Notes: a model not told the origin generated them from the sequence alone. 64,000 bases of DNA from Saccharofermentans sp. (GCA_024695565.1 JAILHX010000025.1:1-64000), one strand, 5' to 3'. Positions 33,390-43,548 are shown, counted from the stretch's first letter. Made by a program: numbers and translations.

Positions 33390-36182
33390 ATGACAAAGCC
33401 ATATTCGACCTCAGTAGAGCAGGTCGCTCAGGAATTAGACACTGACCTTATCAAGGGTCTGACATCAAACGAAGCATCTTTGCGTTATGCAAAGAACGGC
33501 CCCAACTCTTTAGGTGAAGAGAAGAAGGTGCCCATGTGGAAGAGATTCCTCGCCCAGTTCGCTGACGCGATGGTAATCATCCTCATTGCGGCCGCAGGTC
33601 TTTCTGCGTACATGGCCTTCAAGAGCGGCGGCGGATTCGAAGACTGGATCGACGTTATCGTCATCCTCGCGATTGTAATCCTCAACGCATGCCTCGGCGT
33701 TTACCAGGAAGGTAAGGCTGACCAGGCTCTCGCAGCTCTTAAGAAGATGAGCTCACCCAAGACAAAGGTTATCCGTGACGGTAAGATCGTAATGGTCGAT
33801 TCCGAGAATATCGTTGTTGGTGACGTTATCGCGATCGATGCAGGTGACAGCATCTCCGCTGACATGAGACTCATCGAATCCAGCTCACTGAAGGCTGAGG
33901 AAGCATCTCTCACAGGTGAATCTGTCGCAGTAGAGAAGAATGCAGACATCGTCCTTCCAGAAGACTGTTCACTCGGTGACCGTAAGAACATGCTCTACAT
34001 GGGTACGGCAGTTACTTACGGCAGAGCAAGAGGTGTCGTAGTCGCAACTGCACGTGACACAGAACTCGGTAAGATCGCCAACAAACTCACAAATATCGAA
34101 GACGAGCAGACTCCTCTTCAGACCAGCCTCAACAAGTTAGGTAAGATCCTCGCAGTTGTCTGCATCGCAGTATGTATCGTAGTCCTTCTCGTAGACATCT
34201 TCATACAGAAGCAGCCTTGGGAAGATGCGCTCATGACGGCAGTATCTCTCGCAGTTGCAGCTATCCCTGAAGGTCTTGCAGCAGTAGTTACGATCGTTCT
34301 CTCGATCGGTATGACCAAGATGGCAGAGAACAATGCGATCGTAAAGAGACTCCTCGCAGTTGAGACACTCGGATGCGTAGACGTTATCTGCTCTGATAAG
34401 ACCGGTACGCTCACACAGAACCAGATGACTGTTAAGGTCCTCTATGATGGTGATAAGAAGTACAACGTTGAGGGCGGCGGATATGCTCCTGTCGGCAACA
34501 TCGTTGATGAAGGCGGCAAGCCCGTTAAGATCGAAGGCGTTCTTAACACACTCATCCTGTCTTCTGTCCTTTGTAACGACGCTTCCATCGTAAAGGAAGG
34601 TGACAAGGATTATTCCTGCATCGGTGACCCTACGGAAGGCGCTCTTACAACTCTCGGCATGAAGGCTAAGATGCTCCGTGAGGAGACAATGCACACATAT
34701 CCCAGAGAGACAGAGCTCCCGTTCGATTCAGACCGTAAGATGATGACAACATATCATTCCGGTATTGATGAAGGTAAGTGGATCAGCTTTACAAAGGGTG
34801 CTCCCGACATCGTTCTCTCACGCTGTTCATCGATCCTCACATCAAACGGTGTTCAGCCCATGACGGCAGACAAGCTCGCTGAGATCCGTGAGGTAAATCA
34901 CAATTACGCCATTCAGGCTATCCGTGTCCTTGCTTTCGCGACTAAAGAGCATGGTGACGGATCCAAGGCAACATTTGCTGACGAAGAGAATATGACATTC
35001 CTCGGTCTGATCGGTATGATCGACCCGGCACGTACAGAGGCTAAGGATGCAATCGCCATCTGTAAGGAAGCAGGTATCCGCGCAGTCATGATTACAGGTG
35101 ACTTCAAGGATTCCGCAGTAGCCATCTCAGACAATCTTGAGATGCGTGACGAGAAGCACATGGATGCATATTCCGGTGAGGAACTCGACAAGATGTCTGA
35201 TGAGGAGCTCCTAGAGGTAGTAGAGAGAACCAGCGTATATGCACGTGTATCCCCTGAACACAAGGTCCGTATCGTTACGGCTCTTAAGAAAAATGACCAT
35301 ATCGCTTCAATGACAGGTGACGGCGTTAATGACGCAATGGCACTGAAGTCAGCTGATATCGGTGTCGCAATGGGTATCACAGGTACAGACGTTTCAAAGA
35401 ACTCTGCAGACATGATCCTCATGGACGATAACTTCGCAACTATCGTTAAGGCAGTAGAGCAGGGCAGAACGATCTATGCAAATATCAGGAAGTTCGTAGG
35501 ATTCCTTCTGTCATGCAACGTAGGTGAGATCCTCGTAATCTTCCTGCTCTCCCTCGTTCCGAAAACCCTGATCCCCGGCATCGCTGCTCCTCTGACAGCG
35601 ATCCAGCTCCTCTGGCTCAATCTCATTACAGACTCATTCCCGGCTCTCGCACTGGGCCGTGAGAAGGGCGAGCCCGGCATCATGAAGGTTCCGCCGCGTT
35701 CGAAGCACGAGCCTATCATCAACAAGAGCATGATGGGACACATCGCTCTGCAGTCGATCGGTCTGTTCGTTTCAGTTGCAGCAGCATTCCTCTTTGCCCT
35801 GACCAGCATGAACAATGGCAACACGTTATTCTATTCAGGCATTCTTGCTGATGCAGCCGCAAAGGGTGTTCATCCCATCGATGTAGCACGTACGGTAGCA
35901 TTCGCAACATTGATCTGCGCTGAGCTCTTCAGAGCCTTTGCTGCAAGATCAGAGAAGATCTCAGTATTTAAACTCGGCATCTTCTCCAACAAGATGATGA
36001 ATATCGCAGTAGGCCTCTCACTCTTGATGCTTGTAGCAGTTATCTATATCCCTGGAGTCAACGGTATATTCAACAACGTGGCACTTAATCCCATGGCATG
36101 GCTCGTAATTCTGCCTCTGGCACTGCTCCCGTTCGCTCTGAGCGAGATCAGCAAGCTGATCAAGGGTGGCAGCAAAAAATAA
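33390..36182 (+). CDS. Calcium-type P-type ATPase (P2 family)
   Basis: 930 aa. The phosphorylation motif is CSDKTGTLTQNQMTVK, the hinge is TGDGVNDAMALKSADIGVAM, and the actuator TGE is in EASLTGESVAVEK. The ion-binding helix 4 is AVAAIPEGLAAVVTIVLS, with the PEGL sequence of SERCA/PMCA-like Ca2+ pumps. The C-terminal half has LLWLNLITDSFPALALG, typical of the Cation_ATPase_C domain. It exports Ca2+ from the cytoplasm. It is likely monocistronic, with a TATAAT near 33350 and CAGGAGG before the ATG. Confidence 0.95.
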   Translation: MTKPYSTSVEQVAQELDTDLIKGLTSNEASLRYAKNGPNSLGEEKKVPMWKRFLAQFADAMVIILIAAAGLSAYMAFKSGGGFEDWIDVIVILAIVILNACLGVYQEGKADQALAALKKMSSPKTKVIRDGKIVMVDSENIVVGDVIAIDAGDSISADMRLIESSSLKAEEASLTGESVAVEKNADIVLPEDCSLGDRKNMLYMGTAVTYGRARGVVVATARDTELGKIANKLTNIEDEQTPLQTSLNKLGKILAVVCIAVCIVVLLVDIFIQKQPWEDALMTAVSLAVAAIPEGLAAVVTIVLSIGMTKMAENNAIVKRLLAVETLGCVDVICSDKTGTLTQNQMTVKVLYDGDKKYNVEGGGYAPVGNIVDEGGKPVKIEGVLNTLILSSVLCNDASIVKEGDKDYSCIGDPTEGALTTLGMKAKMLREETMHTYPRETELPFDSDRKMMTTYHSGIDEGKWISFTKGAPDIVLSRCSSILTSNGVQPMTADKLAEIREVNHNYAIQAIRVLAFATKEHGDGSKATFADEENMTFLGLIGMIDPARTEAKDAIAICKEAGIRAVMITGDFKDSAVAISDNLEMRDEKHMDAYSGEELDKMSDEELLEVVERTSVYARVSPEHKVRIVTALKKNDHIASMTGDGVNDAMALKSADIGVAMGITGTDVSKNSADMILMDDNFATIVKAVEQGRTIYANIRKFVGFLLSCNVGEILVIFLLSLVPKTLIPGIAAPLTAIQLLWLNLITDSFPALALGREKGEPGIMKVPPRSKHEPIINKSMMGHIALQSIGLFVSVAAAFLFALTSMNNGNTLFYSGILADAAAKGVHPIDVARTVAFATLICAELFRAFAARSEKISVFKLGIFSNKMMNIAVGLSLLMLVAVIYIPGVNGIFNNVALNPMAWLVILPLALLPFALSEISKLIKGGSKK

Positions 36183-36273
36183 GGCACAAAAATGCGGTTT
36201 GCATAAGTAAAACCCATGTGTTATTATTCATAGGCTGAATTTTTATCTGAATTAATATGGAGGCACAGGATCG

Positions 36274-36525
36274 ATGGGCGTACTTAATATCGTTCTTAGC
36301 GTTGTAGATATAATCTTGGCATTGGCCATAATCATTCTCTTTCTTGTTCAGGAAGGTAATGACAAGGGTATTGGTGTAGTTGCAGGTGGTTCATCTGATT
36401 CTTACTACAGCAAGGCAAAGGGCAGAACACTTGAAGAGCAGCTCAAGACATGGACAGTTATCTGCTGCTTCCTTTTCGCAGCCGTTTCAGTTGTTCTTTA
36501 TCTTTCACTCGCCAAGGCTTGGTAA
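36274..36525 (+). CDS. secG: Preprotein translocase subunit SecG
   Basis: 83 aa. Two helices flank a conserved polar loop: VVDIILALAIIILFLVQEGN, GIGVVAGGSSDSYYSKAKG, then TWTVICCFLFAAVSVVLYLS. Length and topology fit SecG of the SecYEG channel. TGGAGG precedes the ATG, and a terminator follows. In many Firmicutes secG lies directly before rnr; here rnr comes about 4.4 kb later, after two envelope genes. Confidence 0.93.
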   Translation: MGVLNIVLSVVDIILALAIIILFLVQEGNDKGIGVVAGGSSDSYYSKAKGRTLEEQLKTWTVICCFLFAAVSVVLYLSLAKAW

Positions 36526-36548
36526 TTTAAAGTTAAAATTGGTTTTCG

Positions 36549-36576
36549 AGGGGTTGTCTTAACGGCAACCCCTTTT
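36549..36576 (+). terminator. Intrinsic terminator after secG
   Basis: AGGGGTTG (36549-36556) and CAACCCCT (36566-36573) form an 8-bp stem followed by TTTAATTT. Confidence 0.85.
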
Positions 36577-36688
36577 AATTTGCCGTGGTCTGCCAAGAGA
36601 CAAAAATGGTACTTTTGGGTGATTAAATCATTTCTTTCCCAATGTTAAAATCCTTTTTAGGGTATTACCTAATAAGGAGGAATGGGAA

Positions 36689-38863
36689 ATGAAGAACAAG
36701 ATCTGCAAGTTTTTCTCTTTTCTTGTGACGATGACCCTTTTGGCAGGGCTGATGCCTCTGGGCAGGGTCGTTAATGCGGCAGAAACGTATACGATGAAGA
36801 TCCTGACAGACCAGCCGGACTGCAAGGTTGAGTACCTCGGCCAGCAGTATTCCAGCGGTAAGACGTTTAGTGTTGAAGCCGGTACGACGGTCAGGCTCTA
36901 TGCCAAGGTTGCCGGTGATTATCAGTTCAAAGGTGCTGATTCTCCGGATGTGGAGATCACCGGGAACGGAAGTATCGGTAATATTTTCACGATGCCTGAG
37001 AAAAACGTTACCATAACATTCCATTTTGAAGGTCCGGGACCTTATGACATGGAACTCGGATCCGTTGATCTGGGAACTGCGGAGAAGGGATATAACCCAA
37101 GCAGTTTTTACAAATCAATGCAGGCCAAGAAACTGGGCAGCGGTACGATGGTTGGAGATAAGTTCTCCGTAGCACTTACTTCAGGTGATGTTGATGCCTT
37201 TGACGTGACTGATCCTTACGGCGGTAATCTGGCTGAACAGGGATCATATTATCACATGACATATGTCTATCCTGTTGCAGGACTGGCTCCGGGTTCATAT
37301 GATGCTGTTGTCACGTTGTATTATGACCGTGACGGAGACGGAACTCAGTATTCACCTGAAGAGATCGACTCCGCACACGTCAAGTTCACGGTAATCTCAA
37401 GTGTCACTTATAAACTGACGATAATCACGGATAATCAGGACGGCAAGGTAGAATATAACAAAACAAAATATTCGAGCGGTCAGTCACTGAATATCCATGA
37501 AGGAGAGTTAGTATATTTATACGGTAAAGCTCCTGAAGGATATACATTTGTTGAAGCACAGTCTCCTGACATCCAGGTCAACAGGAACGGAAGCATCGGT
37601 TATATGTTTAATATGCCCGCAAAGGACATAACCGTATATTTCTATTTTGATTCCAATACAAAGTATGATGTTAAATTTGTTACCGGTGACGGCTCCGAAG
37701 TGGCTGACCAGAGTGTCGCTGAAGGCAAGACGGTAACGATACCTGCAGTACCGGAGCTTGAAGGATATGTTTTCTGGGGTTGGTATACAGATTCCGAATG
37801 CACTGAGATGTATGATTTTGCAACTCCCGTAACAGAAGATCTGACTCTGTATGCATACTGGACAAAGAACATCAGCGGTTTGGGATTTGATGCTATCGGA
37901 ACACTGACGGATTCTGACGGGAACACAGTATTGAATGTCAGAACAACGGACATAGTTTTCGATGCGGAATCTGCGGACATCGATGTTACGGTAAGTCCCT
38001 TTTATACAGACAAATACTTCGATAATCCCGCAAAGGGCGGACTCGAGAAGGGCAAGGAATACTATTTCTATATCACACTTGAAGATGTCGATGGCGTTGA
38101 AGGAAGACCCACAGTCTATTATTCCTACGATATCTTATCCCACCTTGATATCTATACCGACGGTTCTGATATCGTTGCAACCGAACTCTCACATTCTCCC
38201 GGCGGCAAGAGCGTAAGCATCCTGTTCAAGTTCTTCCTGGACGAGAGCTATCCCGGCGGCTGGATTGAGATCAATGACGAGTGGTACTTCGTTGCAGCCA
38301 GCGGTGAAGCAGTAACCGGATGGAAGAGCTCAAGCGGTAAGTGGTATTACCTTGATGAAGAGGGTGTCATGCAGACCGGCTGGGTACAGGTGGGCGGTAC
38401 ATGGTACTACATGGCTGATACCGGCGCGATGGTAACAGGCTGGAAGGAGATCAGCGGCAAGTGGTATTACTTCGAGAACTCCGGTGCCATGAAGACCGGC
38501 TGGGTTCAGTCAGGCAGCACATGGTATTACATGGATAATTCCGGTGCAATGGTTACAGGCTGGAAGCAGATCAGCGGCAAGTGGTATTACTTCGAGGATT
38601 CCGGTGCCATGAAGACCGGCTGGGTACAGTCAGGCAGCACATGGTATTACATGGATAATTCCGGCGCAATGGTAACCGGCTGGAAGCAGGTAAGCGGCAA
38701 GTGGTACTTCTTTGAAGATTCCGGCGCGATGAAGACAGGCTGGCTCAAGCAGGGCGGCAACTGGTATTACCTGATGCCTTCAGGTGAGATGGCTACCGGT
38801 ACTGTAACAGTCGATGGCGTTGAGTACGAATTTTCTGATTCAGGTATCTGGGTCGAGGACTGA
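36689..38863 (+). CDS. Secreted cell-wall-binding protein with choline-binding-type repeats
   Basis: 724 aa. The signal peptide ends near VVNAAET. Two homologous modules of about 80 residues follow (about 36-113 and 238-320, each with DCKVEY/DGKVEY, SSGK/SSGQ, GNGSIGNIFTMP or RNGSIGYMFNMP). An InlB-type Flg_new repeat at about 324-394 has FWGWYTDSECTEMYDF. Residues about 522-724 are nine to ten CW_binding_1 repeats of the GWxxxxGxWYYxxxSGAM type, which anchor proteins to choline or wall polymers. No catalytic domain is evident, so it may be an adhesin or structural surface protein. AAGGAGG lies before the ATG. Confidence 0.9.
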   Translation: MKNKICKFFSFLVTMTLLAGLMPLGRVVNAAETYTMKILTDQPDCKVEYLGQQYSSGKTFSVEAGTTVRLYAKVAGDYQFKGADSPDVEITGNGSIGNIFTMPEKNVTITFHFEGPGPYDMELGSVDLGTAEKGYNPSSFYKSMQAKKLGSGTMVGDKFSVALTSGDVDAFDVTDPYGGNLAEQGSYYHMTYVYPVAGLAPGSYDAVVTLYYDRDGDGTQYSPEEIDSAHVKFTVISSVTYKLTIITDNQDGKVEYNKTKYSSGQSLNIHEGELVYLYGKAPEGYTFVEAQSPDIQVNRNGSIGYMFNMPAKDITVYFYFDSNTKYDVKFVTGDGSEVADQSVAEGKTVTIPAVPELEGYVFWGWYTDSECTEMYDFATPVTEDLTLYAYWTKNISGLGFDAIGTLTDSDGNTVLNVRTTDIVFDAESADIDVTVSPFYTDKYFDNPAKGGLEKGKEYYFYITLEDVDGVEGRPTVYYSYDILSHLDIYTDGSDIVATELSHSPGGKSVSILFKFFLDESYPGGWIEINDEWYFVAASGEAVTGWKSSSGKWYYLDEEGVMQTGWVQVGGTWYYMADTGAMVTGWKEISGKWYYFENSGAMKTGWVQSGSTWYYMDNSGAMVTGWKQISGKWYYFEDSGAMKTGWVQSGSTWYYMDNSGAMVTGWKQVSGKWYFFEDSGAMKTGWLKQGGNWYYLMPSGEMATGTVTVDGVEYEFSDSGIWVED
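38426..38785 (+). repeat. Three near-identical 120-bp tandem repeats inside the wall-binding domain
   Basis: The 40-codon unit starting at AMVTGWK (38426, 38546, 38666) repeats three times with few nucleotide differences between the first two copies. Each unit encodes two wall-binding repeats. High identity suggests recent duplication or conversion, so copy number may vary between strains. Confidence 0.75.
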
Positions 38864-38883
38864 CCTGAATTATAGGAGGTAGC

Positions 38884-38930
38884 AGGGACGCAGCGGACGT
38901 GATACGGTCACTGAAGTTGCGTCCCTTTTA
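38884..38930 (+). terminator. Long hairpin terminator after the wall-binding gene
   Basis: AGGGACGCA (38884-38892) pairs with TGCGTCCCT (38918-38926), with an inner GTGA/TCAC hairpin, then TTTTATAT. Confidence 0.8.
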
Positions 38931-39002
38931 TATGGAATTGCAAATTACCTTAAGATATAATGTTTTGAATACTTAACAGGGATATTGATACGGCAGATTA
39001 AG

Positions 39003-40898
39003 ATGGAAGAACAGCTCTCGGTCAGGAAAATATTAGGCATCATCGGAAGACAGATCCGCACTTTTGTTGTCGATTTTGGGGTGTTCCTCAAAAAGATGTT
39101 CCTGCTGTTCAAATTCAATGCCAAGGAAGTTGTCGGATTCCTCTTTATCTGCAATCTTTTCTCGGTAATGTCCACGCTCATTTTGCGTAATGCGGTCCTT
39201 GACCTGTTGATGAAACTGAGCGGCGAGACATATGTAGCACCAACAAATCTCAGAGAGGTGTTTCTCAATCCCGGATCCGTACTGGTGCTGATGCTCTTCT
39301 CTGTATTTGTAATGCTGATCAATTTCTTTGAGATCGCGGGACTGATGCATGCTTTTGCGATGAGCCAGGTCGAGAAGAACACCAGTGTGCTCAGCATGAT
39401 CCTGTCAGGACTCAGAACATGTAAGAAATGTCTGTATCCGAAGAACTGGCTCCTTATCCTGTTCGTTATCGTGCTGCTCCCGATGGCTAAATATCTGCCG
39501 CTCTCTGGTTCGACTCTGAAACTGGTTTTCCCGGGGTTCGTAAACCAGACGATTGAATATACGAGCAGTCTCAAGATCGTTTACAGGATAGGTTATATCC
39601 TGCTCATCTGCTTTTTGACTGTCTACATCTTCTCGATCAATGCGTTTGTCCTGCAGAGAAGAAATTTCATCAGGAGCTGTCATCAGTCCAGACAGGTTGC
39701 AAGAGGCAATTATGTCAGGACGATCCTTACAATGGTGCTCCTTACGATAATCATGAACTTTGTTATCAATTCCATTGCCTCAATTGTAACTGTCAATGCA
39801 GAAGAGGCGGTCACATGGATAAAGGGTGACTTCGGTATCGTGTCCAAGTCCGAAAACCTCGGAATGAACATCTATGTCATCAGGCAGCTGCTCAAATCGT
39901 ATTTCGCTCCTGCGGTAAATAATGCGGCGCTGACGGTATTGTTCTTCAAGTATGTCGATGACCGCAACATGCTGGCCACGATCTCAAACGATTTCTTTGA
40001 AGAGCATAAGGTAAGTGTTAAAAATGCCGTTGCCATTCTGTCCGTTATGGCAGCCCTTCTGGTCGGAGGCATCGGATATCTGTGTTTTAAGTATTCATTC
40101 CTTATGGAGGATGTCGGCCCGGTTCTCGTCTGCGCACACAGAGGTGACAATGTCAACGCGCCTGAGAACACGATGCCTGCATATGAACTTGCAGCGAGTG
40201 AGAACCTGGAGTGGATCGAACTTGACGTCTGGCAGACCGCTGACGGCATCATTGTCTGCAACCACGATTCAAGCATCGGAAGAGTTACAGGATCGAAGCT
40301 CTCGATCCACGATAATACTTATAAAGAACTGGTAAGCCATGAGTTCGGTTCATGGATGCCGGGTAACTACGAGCACGTGGTCATTCCGACACTGGAAGAA
40401 GCTCTTACGTTCGCCAGGGAGAATGTCCTTAATGTTCAGGTCGAATTAAAAGGTGACCGCAACGATATCGATTTTGAAGAGAATGTACTCGAGGTCATAA
40501 ACAGCACAGGCATGCATGACAATGTCATGGTTATCGCCCAGGATGCGAACAGGCTCAAGCGTATGAACGAGCTCGATCCGACAATAACCAAAGGTTACTG
40601 CATGTTTTTTGCATACGGAAATCTCAGTGATATCGAGTATACTGATAATATTACAATTGAAGAAACAAACGTCACACCTGAACTCGTCAAGGAGATGCAC
40701 GATCAGGGAATACTCGTATTCTGCTGGACAGTCGACAGAGATGACACGGTCCAGTATCTGGTCAGTTGTGACGTGGACGTTATCGGAACGGACAATCCTC
40801 TGCTGATCAGTGCAGCGGTAGATAAGGCAGATTATTCAGGCGGCCTTCAGAGGATCTTCCACATCGTGATGCACACGATAGCGAAGATGGACAGATAA
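39003..40898 (+). CDS. Membrane-anchored glycerophosphodiester phosphodiesterase
   Basis: 631 aa from ATG 39003; a TTG at 38985 would add six residues and cannot be excluded. The N-terminal half (about 1-360) has about eight helices of the GDPD membrane domain type. From about residue 373 comes a GDPD barrel: CAHRGDNVNAPENTMPAYEL, EWIELDVWQTADGIIVCNHD, then VQVELKG and FCWTVDRDDTVQYLV. The catalytic HRG, the E-x-D pair and the second His (CNHD) are all present. Relatives degrade glycerophosphodiesters or wall/lipid polymers at the membrane surface. It lies 13 bp upstream of rnr, probably in the same transcript. Confidence 0.93.
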   Translation: MEEQLSVRKILGIIGRQIRTFVVDFGVFLKKMFLLFKFNAKEVVGFLFICNLFSVMSTLILRNAVLDLLMKLSGETYVAPTNLREVFLNPGSVLVLMLFSVFVMLINFFEIAGLMHAFAMSQVEKNTSVLSMILSGLRTCKKCLYPKNWLLILFVIVLLPMAKYLPLSGSTLKLVFPGFVNQTIEYTSSLKIVYRIGYILLICFLTVYIFSINAFVLQRRNFIRSCHQSRQVARGNYVRTILTMVLLTIIMNFVINSIASIVTVNAEEAVTWIKGDFGIVSKSENLGMNIYVIRQLLKSYFAPAVNNAALTVLFFKYVDDRNMLATISNDFFEEHKVSVKNAVAILSVMAALLVGGIGYLCFKYSFLMEDVGPVLVCAHRGDNVNAPENTMPAYELAASENLEWIELDVWQTADGIIVCNHDSSIGRVTGSKLSIHDNTYKELVSHEFGSWMPGNYEHVVIPTLEEALTFARENVLNVQVELKGDRNDIDFEENVLEVINSTGMHDNVMVIAQDANRLKRMNELDPTITKGYCMFFAYGNLSDIEYTDNITIEETNVTPELVKEMHDQGILVFCWTVDRDDTVQYLVSCDVDVIGTDNPLLISAAVDKADYSGGLQRIFHIVMHTIAKMDR

Positions 40899-40911
40899 GA
40901 GAGGGATATCA

Positions 40912-42993
40912 ATGGAACGTAAGAGTAATAGACCGGGCTTTGCAGAGAATATGAGTGCGGCTCAGAAAAGAAGAAACAGAGTTATAAAGGCCAAGGAGGC
41001 TGAATCGGCACTGCCCAAGACATTAGCCGATCTCGCTCCGAGAGGACCCTTGCAGGTAAAAAACCAGGTTATCGGTATTTTGAGACAGACTCCCACAGGA
41101 GGCGTCGTTATTCCCGATCCGTCATTCAGGAGTACTGATTACGGTGCTGTCGAGATCGATAAGAAGCATTTGAACGGCGCGCCTTTTGACATGGTAGTCG
41201 TATGCGAAGTTCTTAATCCGAACTGCGACAAAGGCGACTGCAGGGGAACAATTACCGAAGTTCTTGGTGACATCGGCAATAACGATGTCAGGATGCTGAC
41301 CGTATTAAGACAGTACGGTCTGTCGATGACTTTTCCTGATAAGGTTCTTAAGGAAGTCGAGCCGCTGCCGGTTAATCCCGATCCTTTGGAAGTGGAAAAG
41401 GAGATACAGAACGGAAGACGCGATCTTCGTGATCTTCTGACGATCACCATCGACGGCGAGGACGCAAAGGACCTGGATGACGCCATCTCCATCGAGAAAC
41501 TGAACAACGGCAATTTCAGACTCTATGTTCATATTGCGGACGTTTCGAACTATGTCCGTGAGGGTACGGCATTAGATGCTGAAGCCTTCAGCAGAGGAAC
41601 TTCGGTCTATCTTGTTGACCGCGTTATCCCGATGCTTCCGCCTAAACTGTCTAACGGCCTGTGCAGCCTCAATCCCAATGTTGACAGACTCGCCATGACG
41701 GCAGAGATGCTGGTTGACCGCCAGGGCGGTATCTATGGCGGCGATCTCTATGAGAGTGTTATCAGATCAGACAGAAGAATGAGTTATAAGGAATGCTTCC
41801 GTCTGCTTACAGATCCTCAGCTCGAAGACGATGTCGAGTACGGCAAGATAATCCCCATGCTTAAAAAGATGAAGGAACTGTCCGGGATCCTGGAGTCCAT
41901 GCGTAAACAACGCGGAGCCATCGGATTTGAGATGCCTGAGACGAAGGTCATCTTAAACGATGACGGAACGGTCAGGGACATCATGGCATATCCGATCAAT
42001 TTTACGAACGGCATAATCGAATCCTTCATGATCTGCGCCAATGAGTTCGTGGCAAAGAGATTCTTTGATCTGAAGTATCCTTTTGTTTACCGTGTCCACG
42101 AAGATCCGGATCCGATCAAGATCGCGAGATTCTCTAATATCGCAAGATATTTCGGTGCTTCGGGAAGACTGATGGGAAGGATCAAGCCTCTGGATGTACA
42201 GAGATTCATGGACACCATCGGAGATAAGACCGCGCTTCCGGCATTGGACGAGATCCTTTTGAGGTCCATGGCCAAGGCGAGATATGCTTCCGACTGTCTG
42301 GGCCATTTCGGTCTTGCATCGAAGTTCTACTGCCATTTCACGTCGCCTATCAGACGTTATCCTGACCTTTATATCCACAGGATCATCAAGAGCTATCTTC
42401 ACGGCGAGAATTCGAGGAGCCACTTTGCAGGACTCGTCGATAATGCAGCTGAGCATTCATCTGAGATGGAGCGCAATGCCGTAGATGCGGAGCGTGCATC
42501 CGACGACATCAAGATCTGCGAATACATGGCCGGCAAGGTCGGCGAGCATTACGACGGCGTTATCTCATCCATTATCGATGCGGGATGCTTTGTAAGGCTC
42601 GAAAACACTGTCGAGGGATTCGTTCCTTTCAGAACGTTAAGAGATCATTATTTCTTCGATGAGAGATCCTACAGGGCGATCGGCGCTCACGGCGGCAAGA
42701 TACTCTCGATCGGAATGCCCGTAACGATCGTGGTCGAGAAGGTCGATACCGAAGAGAACAAGATAGATTTCTCTTTCGAGTACGGGTTCGAAGAAGAGCG
42801 TGACGTCCGCGTTCCGGGCGGCGGCAGGAGAGAGCCCAGAAAAGCCGGAAAGGGTGATAAGAAGAGAAAGCCCGGCAAACCCGCAGGAAGATCAGGCGGA
42901 AGAACGGGCGCTCATTCAGGGTTCGGAGGCTTTACGGGAAAACCAAAAAAAGGCGGCAGGACCGGCAGAGGCGGCCCGAGAGGAAGAAGGTAA
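40912..42993 (+). CDS. rnr: Ribonuclease R (RNB-family 3'-5' exoribonuclease)
   Basis: 693 aa. The RNB catalytic centre is near residue 181 (DGEDAKDLDDAISIEKL, four Asp), followed by YVHIADVSNYV, and then CSLNPNVDRLAMTAEM and HFTSPIRRYPDLYIHRII. An S1 domain (VEGFVPFRTLRDHYF) and a Lys/Gly/Arg-rich tail (about 630-693) follow. The N-terminal winged helix of longer RNase R proteins appears missing; the protein goes from a basic lead to a cold-shock-like segment. It degrades structured RNA. AGAGAGGG precedes the ATG. The smpB gene that often follows is not present here. Confidence 0.95.
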   Translation: MERKSNRPGFAENMSAAQKRRNRVIKAKEAESALPKTLADLAPRGPLQVKNQVIGILRQTPTGGVVIPDPSFRSTDYGAVEIDKKHLNGAPFDMVVVCEVLNPNCDKGDCRGTITEVLGDIGNNDVRMLTVLRQYGLSMTFPDKVLKEVEPLPVNPDPLEVEKEIQNGRRDLRDLLTITIDGEDAKDLDDAISIEKLNNGNFRLYVHIADVSNYVREGTALDAEAFSRGTSVYLVDRVIPMLPPKLSNGLCSLNPNVDRLAMTAEMLVDRQGGIYGGDLYESVIRSDRRMSYKECFRLLTDPQLEDDVEYGKIIPMLKKMKELSGILESMRKQRGAIGFEMPETKVILNDDGTVRDIMAYPINFTNGIIESFMICANEFVAKRFFDLKYPFVYRVHEDPDPIKIARFSNIARYFGASGRLMGRIKPLDVQRFMDTIGDKTALPALDEILLRSMAKARYASDCLGHFGLASKFYCHFTSPIRRYPDLYIHRIIKSYLHGENSRSHFAGLVDNAAEHSSEMERNAVDAERASDDIKICEYMAGKVGEHYDGVISSIIDAGCFVRLENTVEGFVPFRTLRDHYFFDERSYRAIGAHGGKILSIGMPVTIVVEKVDTEENKIDFSFEYGFEEERDVRVPGGGRREPRKAGKGDKKRKPGKPAGRSGGRTGAHSGFGGFTGKPKKGGRTGRGGPRGRR

Positions 42994-42999
42994 AAGATC

Positions 43000-43524
43000 T
43001 TGAACAGACTTAAGAAGACAGTTTTATCAGTATTCTCTGTAATGATCTGCATTGCTTTGCTGGCAGGCTGTACTGTGGAGCAGAAGAAGGAACCTTTGGA
43101 TGTGAAGACGGTTACATATCTGGTCTTATGGGGAGACCGTCCTGAAGTTGAGCTGTATATCATTACATCTGACCGTAAAGTAACACAGTACAATATCACT
43201 CCTGAAGAGGATAAGACATACGATTATATTGCAGGCGAGCTGCCTTCTGAAGACAATTATGAAGTAACCGAATATGAGATAACGGAAGCGAACTGGACGA
43301 GTCTTGTAAATACACTGACAGAAGTTGACTTTATGAATCTTTTAGATGAATTTCAACCTGATGCTACTGATGATTCCTCAACCTACTATATCAGAGTTGA
43401 GACCTCAGATGATGTTCATCAGTCAGGCGGTTATAATGCGGGTGGTCACATGGATCCCGAGAGCAGAAGATTCTCTAATGCAAGGCAGGCCGTAGATCGC
43501 GCGCTGAACCGGAATGTTTACTGA
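43000..43524 (+). CDS. Lipoprotein of unknown function, 174 aa
   Basis: TTG start at 43000, 6 bases after the rnr stop codon, with AGGAAGAAGG in the end of rnr as ribosome site. A signal with lipobox LAGC (TVLSVFSVMICIALLAGCTV) makes it a membrane-tethered lipoprotein. The mature part is acidic and aromatic with no recognised domain (for example TSDRKVTQYNITPEEDKTYD). It probably ends the GDPD-rnr transcript. Confidence 0.8.
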   Translation: MNRLKKTVLSVFSVMICIALLAGCTVEQKKEPLDVKTVTYLVLWGDRPEVELYIITSDRKVTQYNITPEEDKTYDYIAGELPSEDNYEVTEYEITEANWTSLVNTLTEVDFMNLLDEFQPDATDDSSTYYIRVETSDDVHQSGGYNAGGHMDPESRRFSNARQAVDRALNRNVY

Positions 43525-43548
43525 GCATCAGGGATATCGATTATTATA

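Noticed and set aside
34137..34694. 185-aa minus-strand frame inside the P-type ATPase
   Set aside because: Antisense shadow of a gene with clear motifs.
38426..38785. CRISPR-like regularly spaced repeats
   Set aside because: The period is 120 bp in frame with wall-binding repeats; there are no short direct repeats with unique spacers, and no cas genes.
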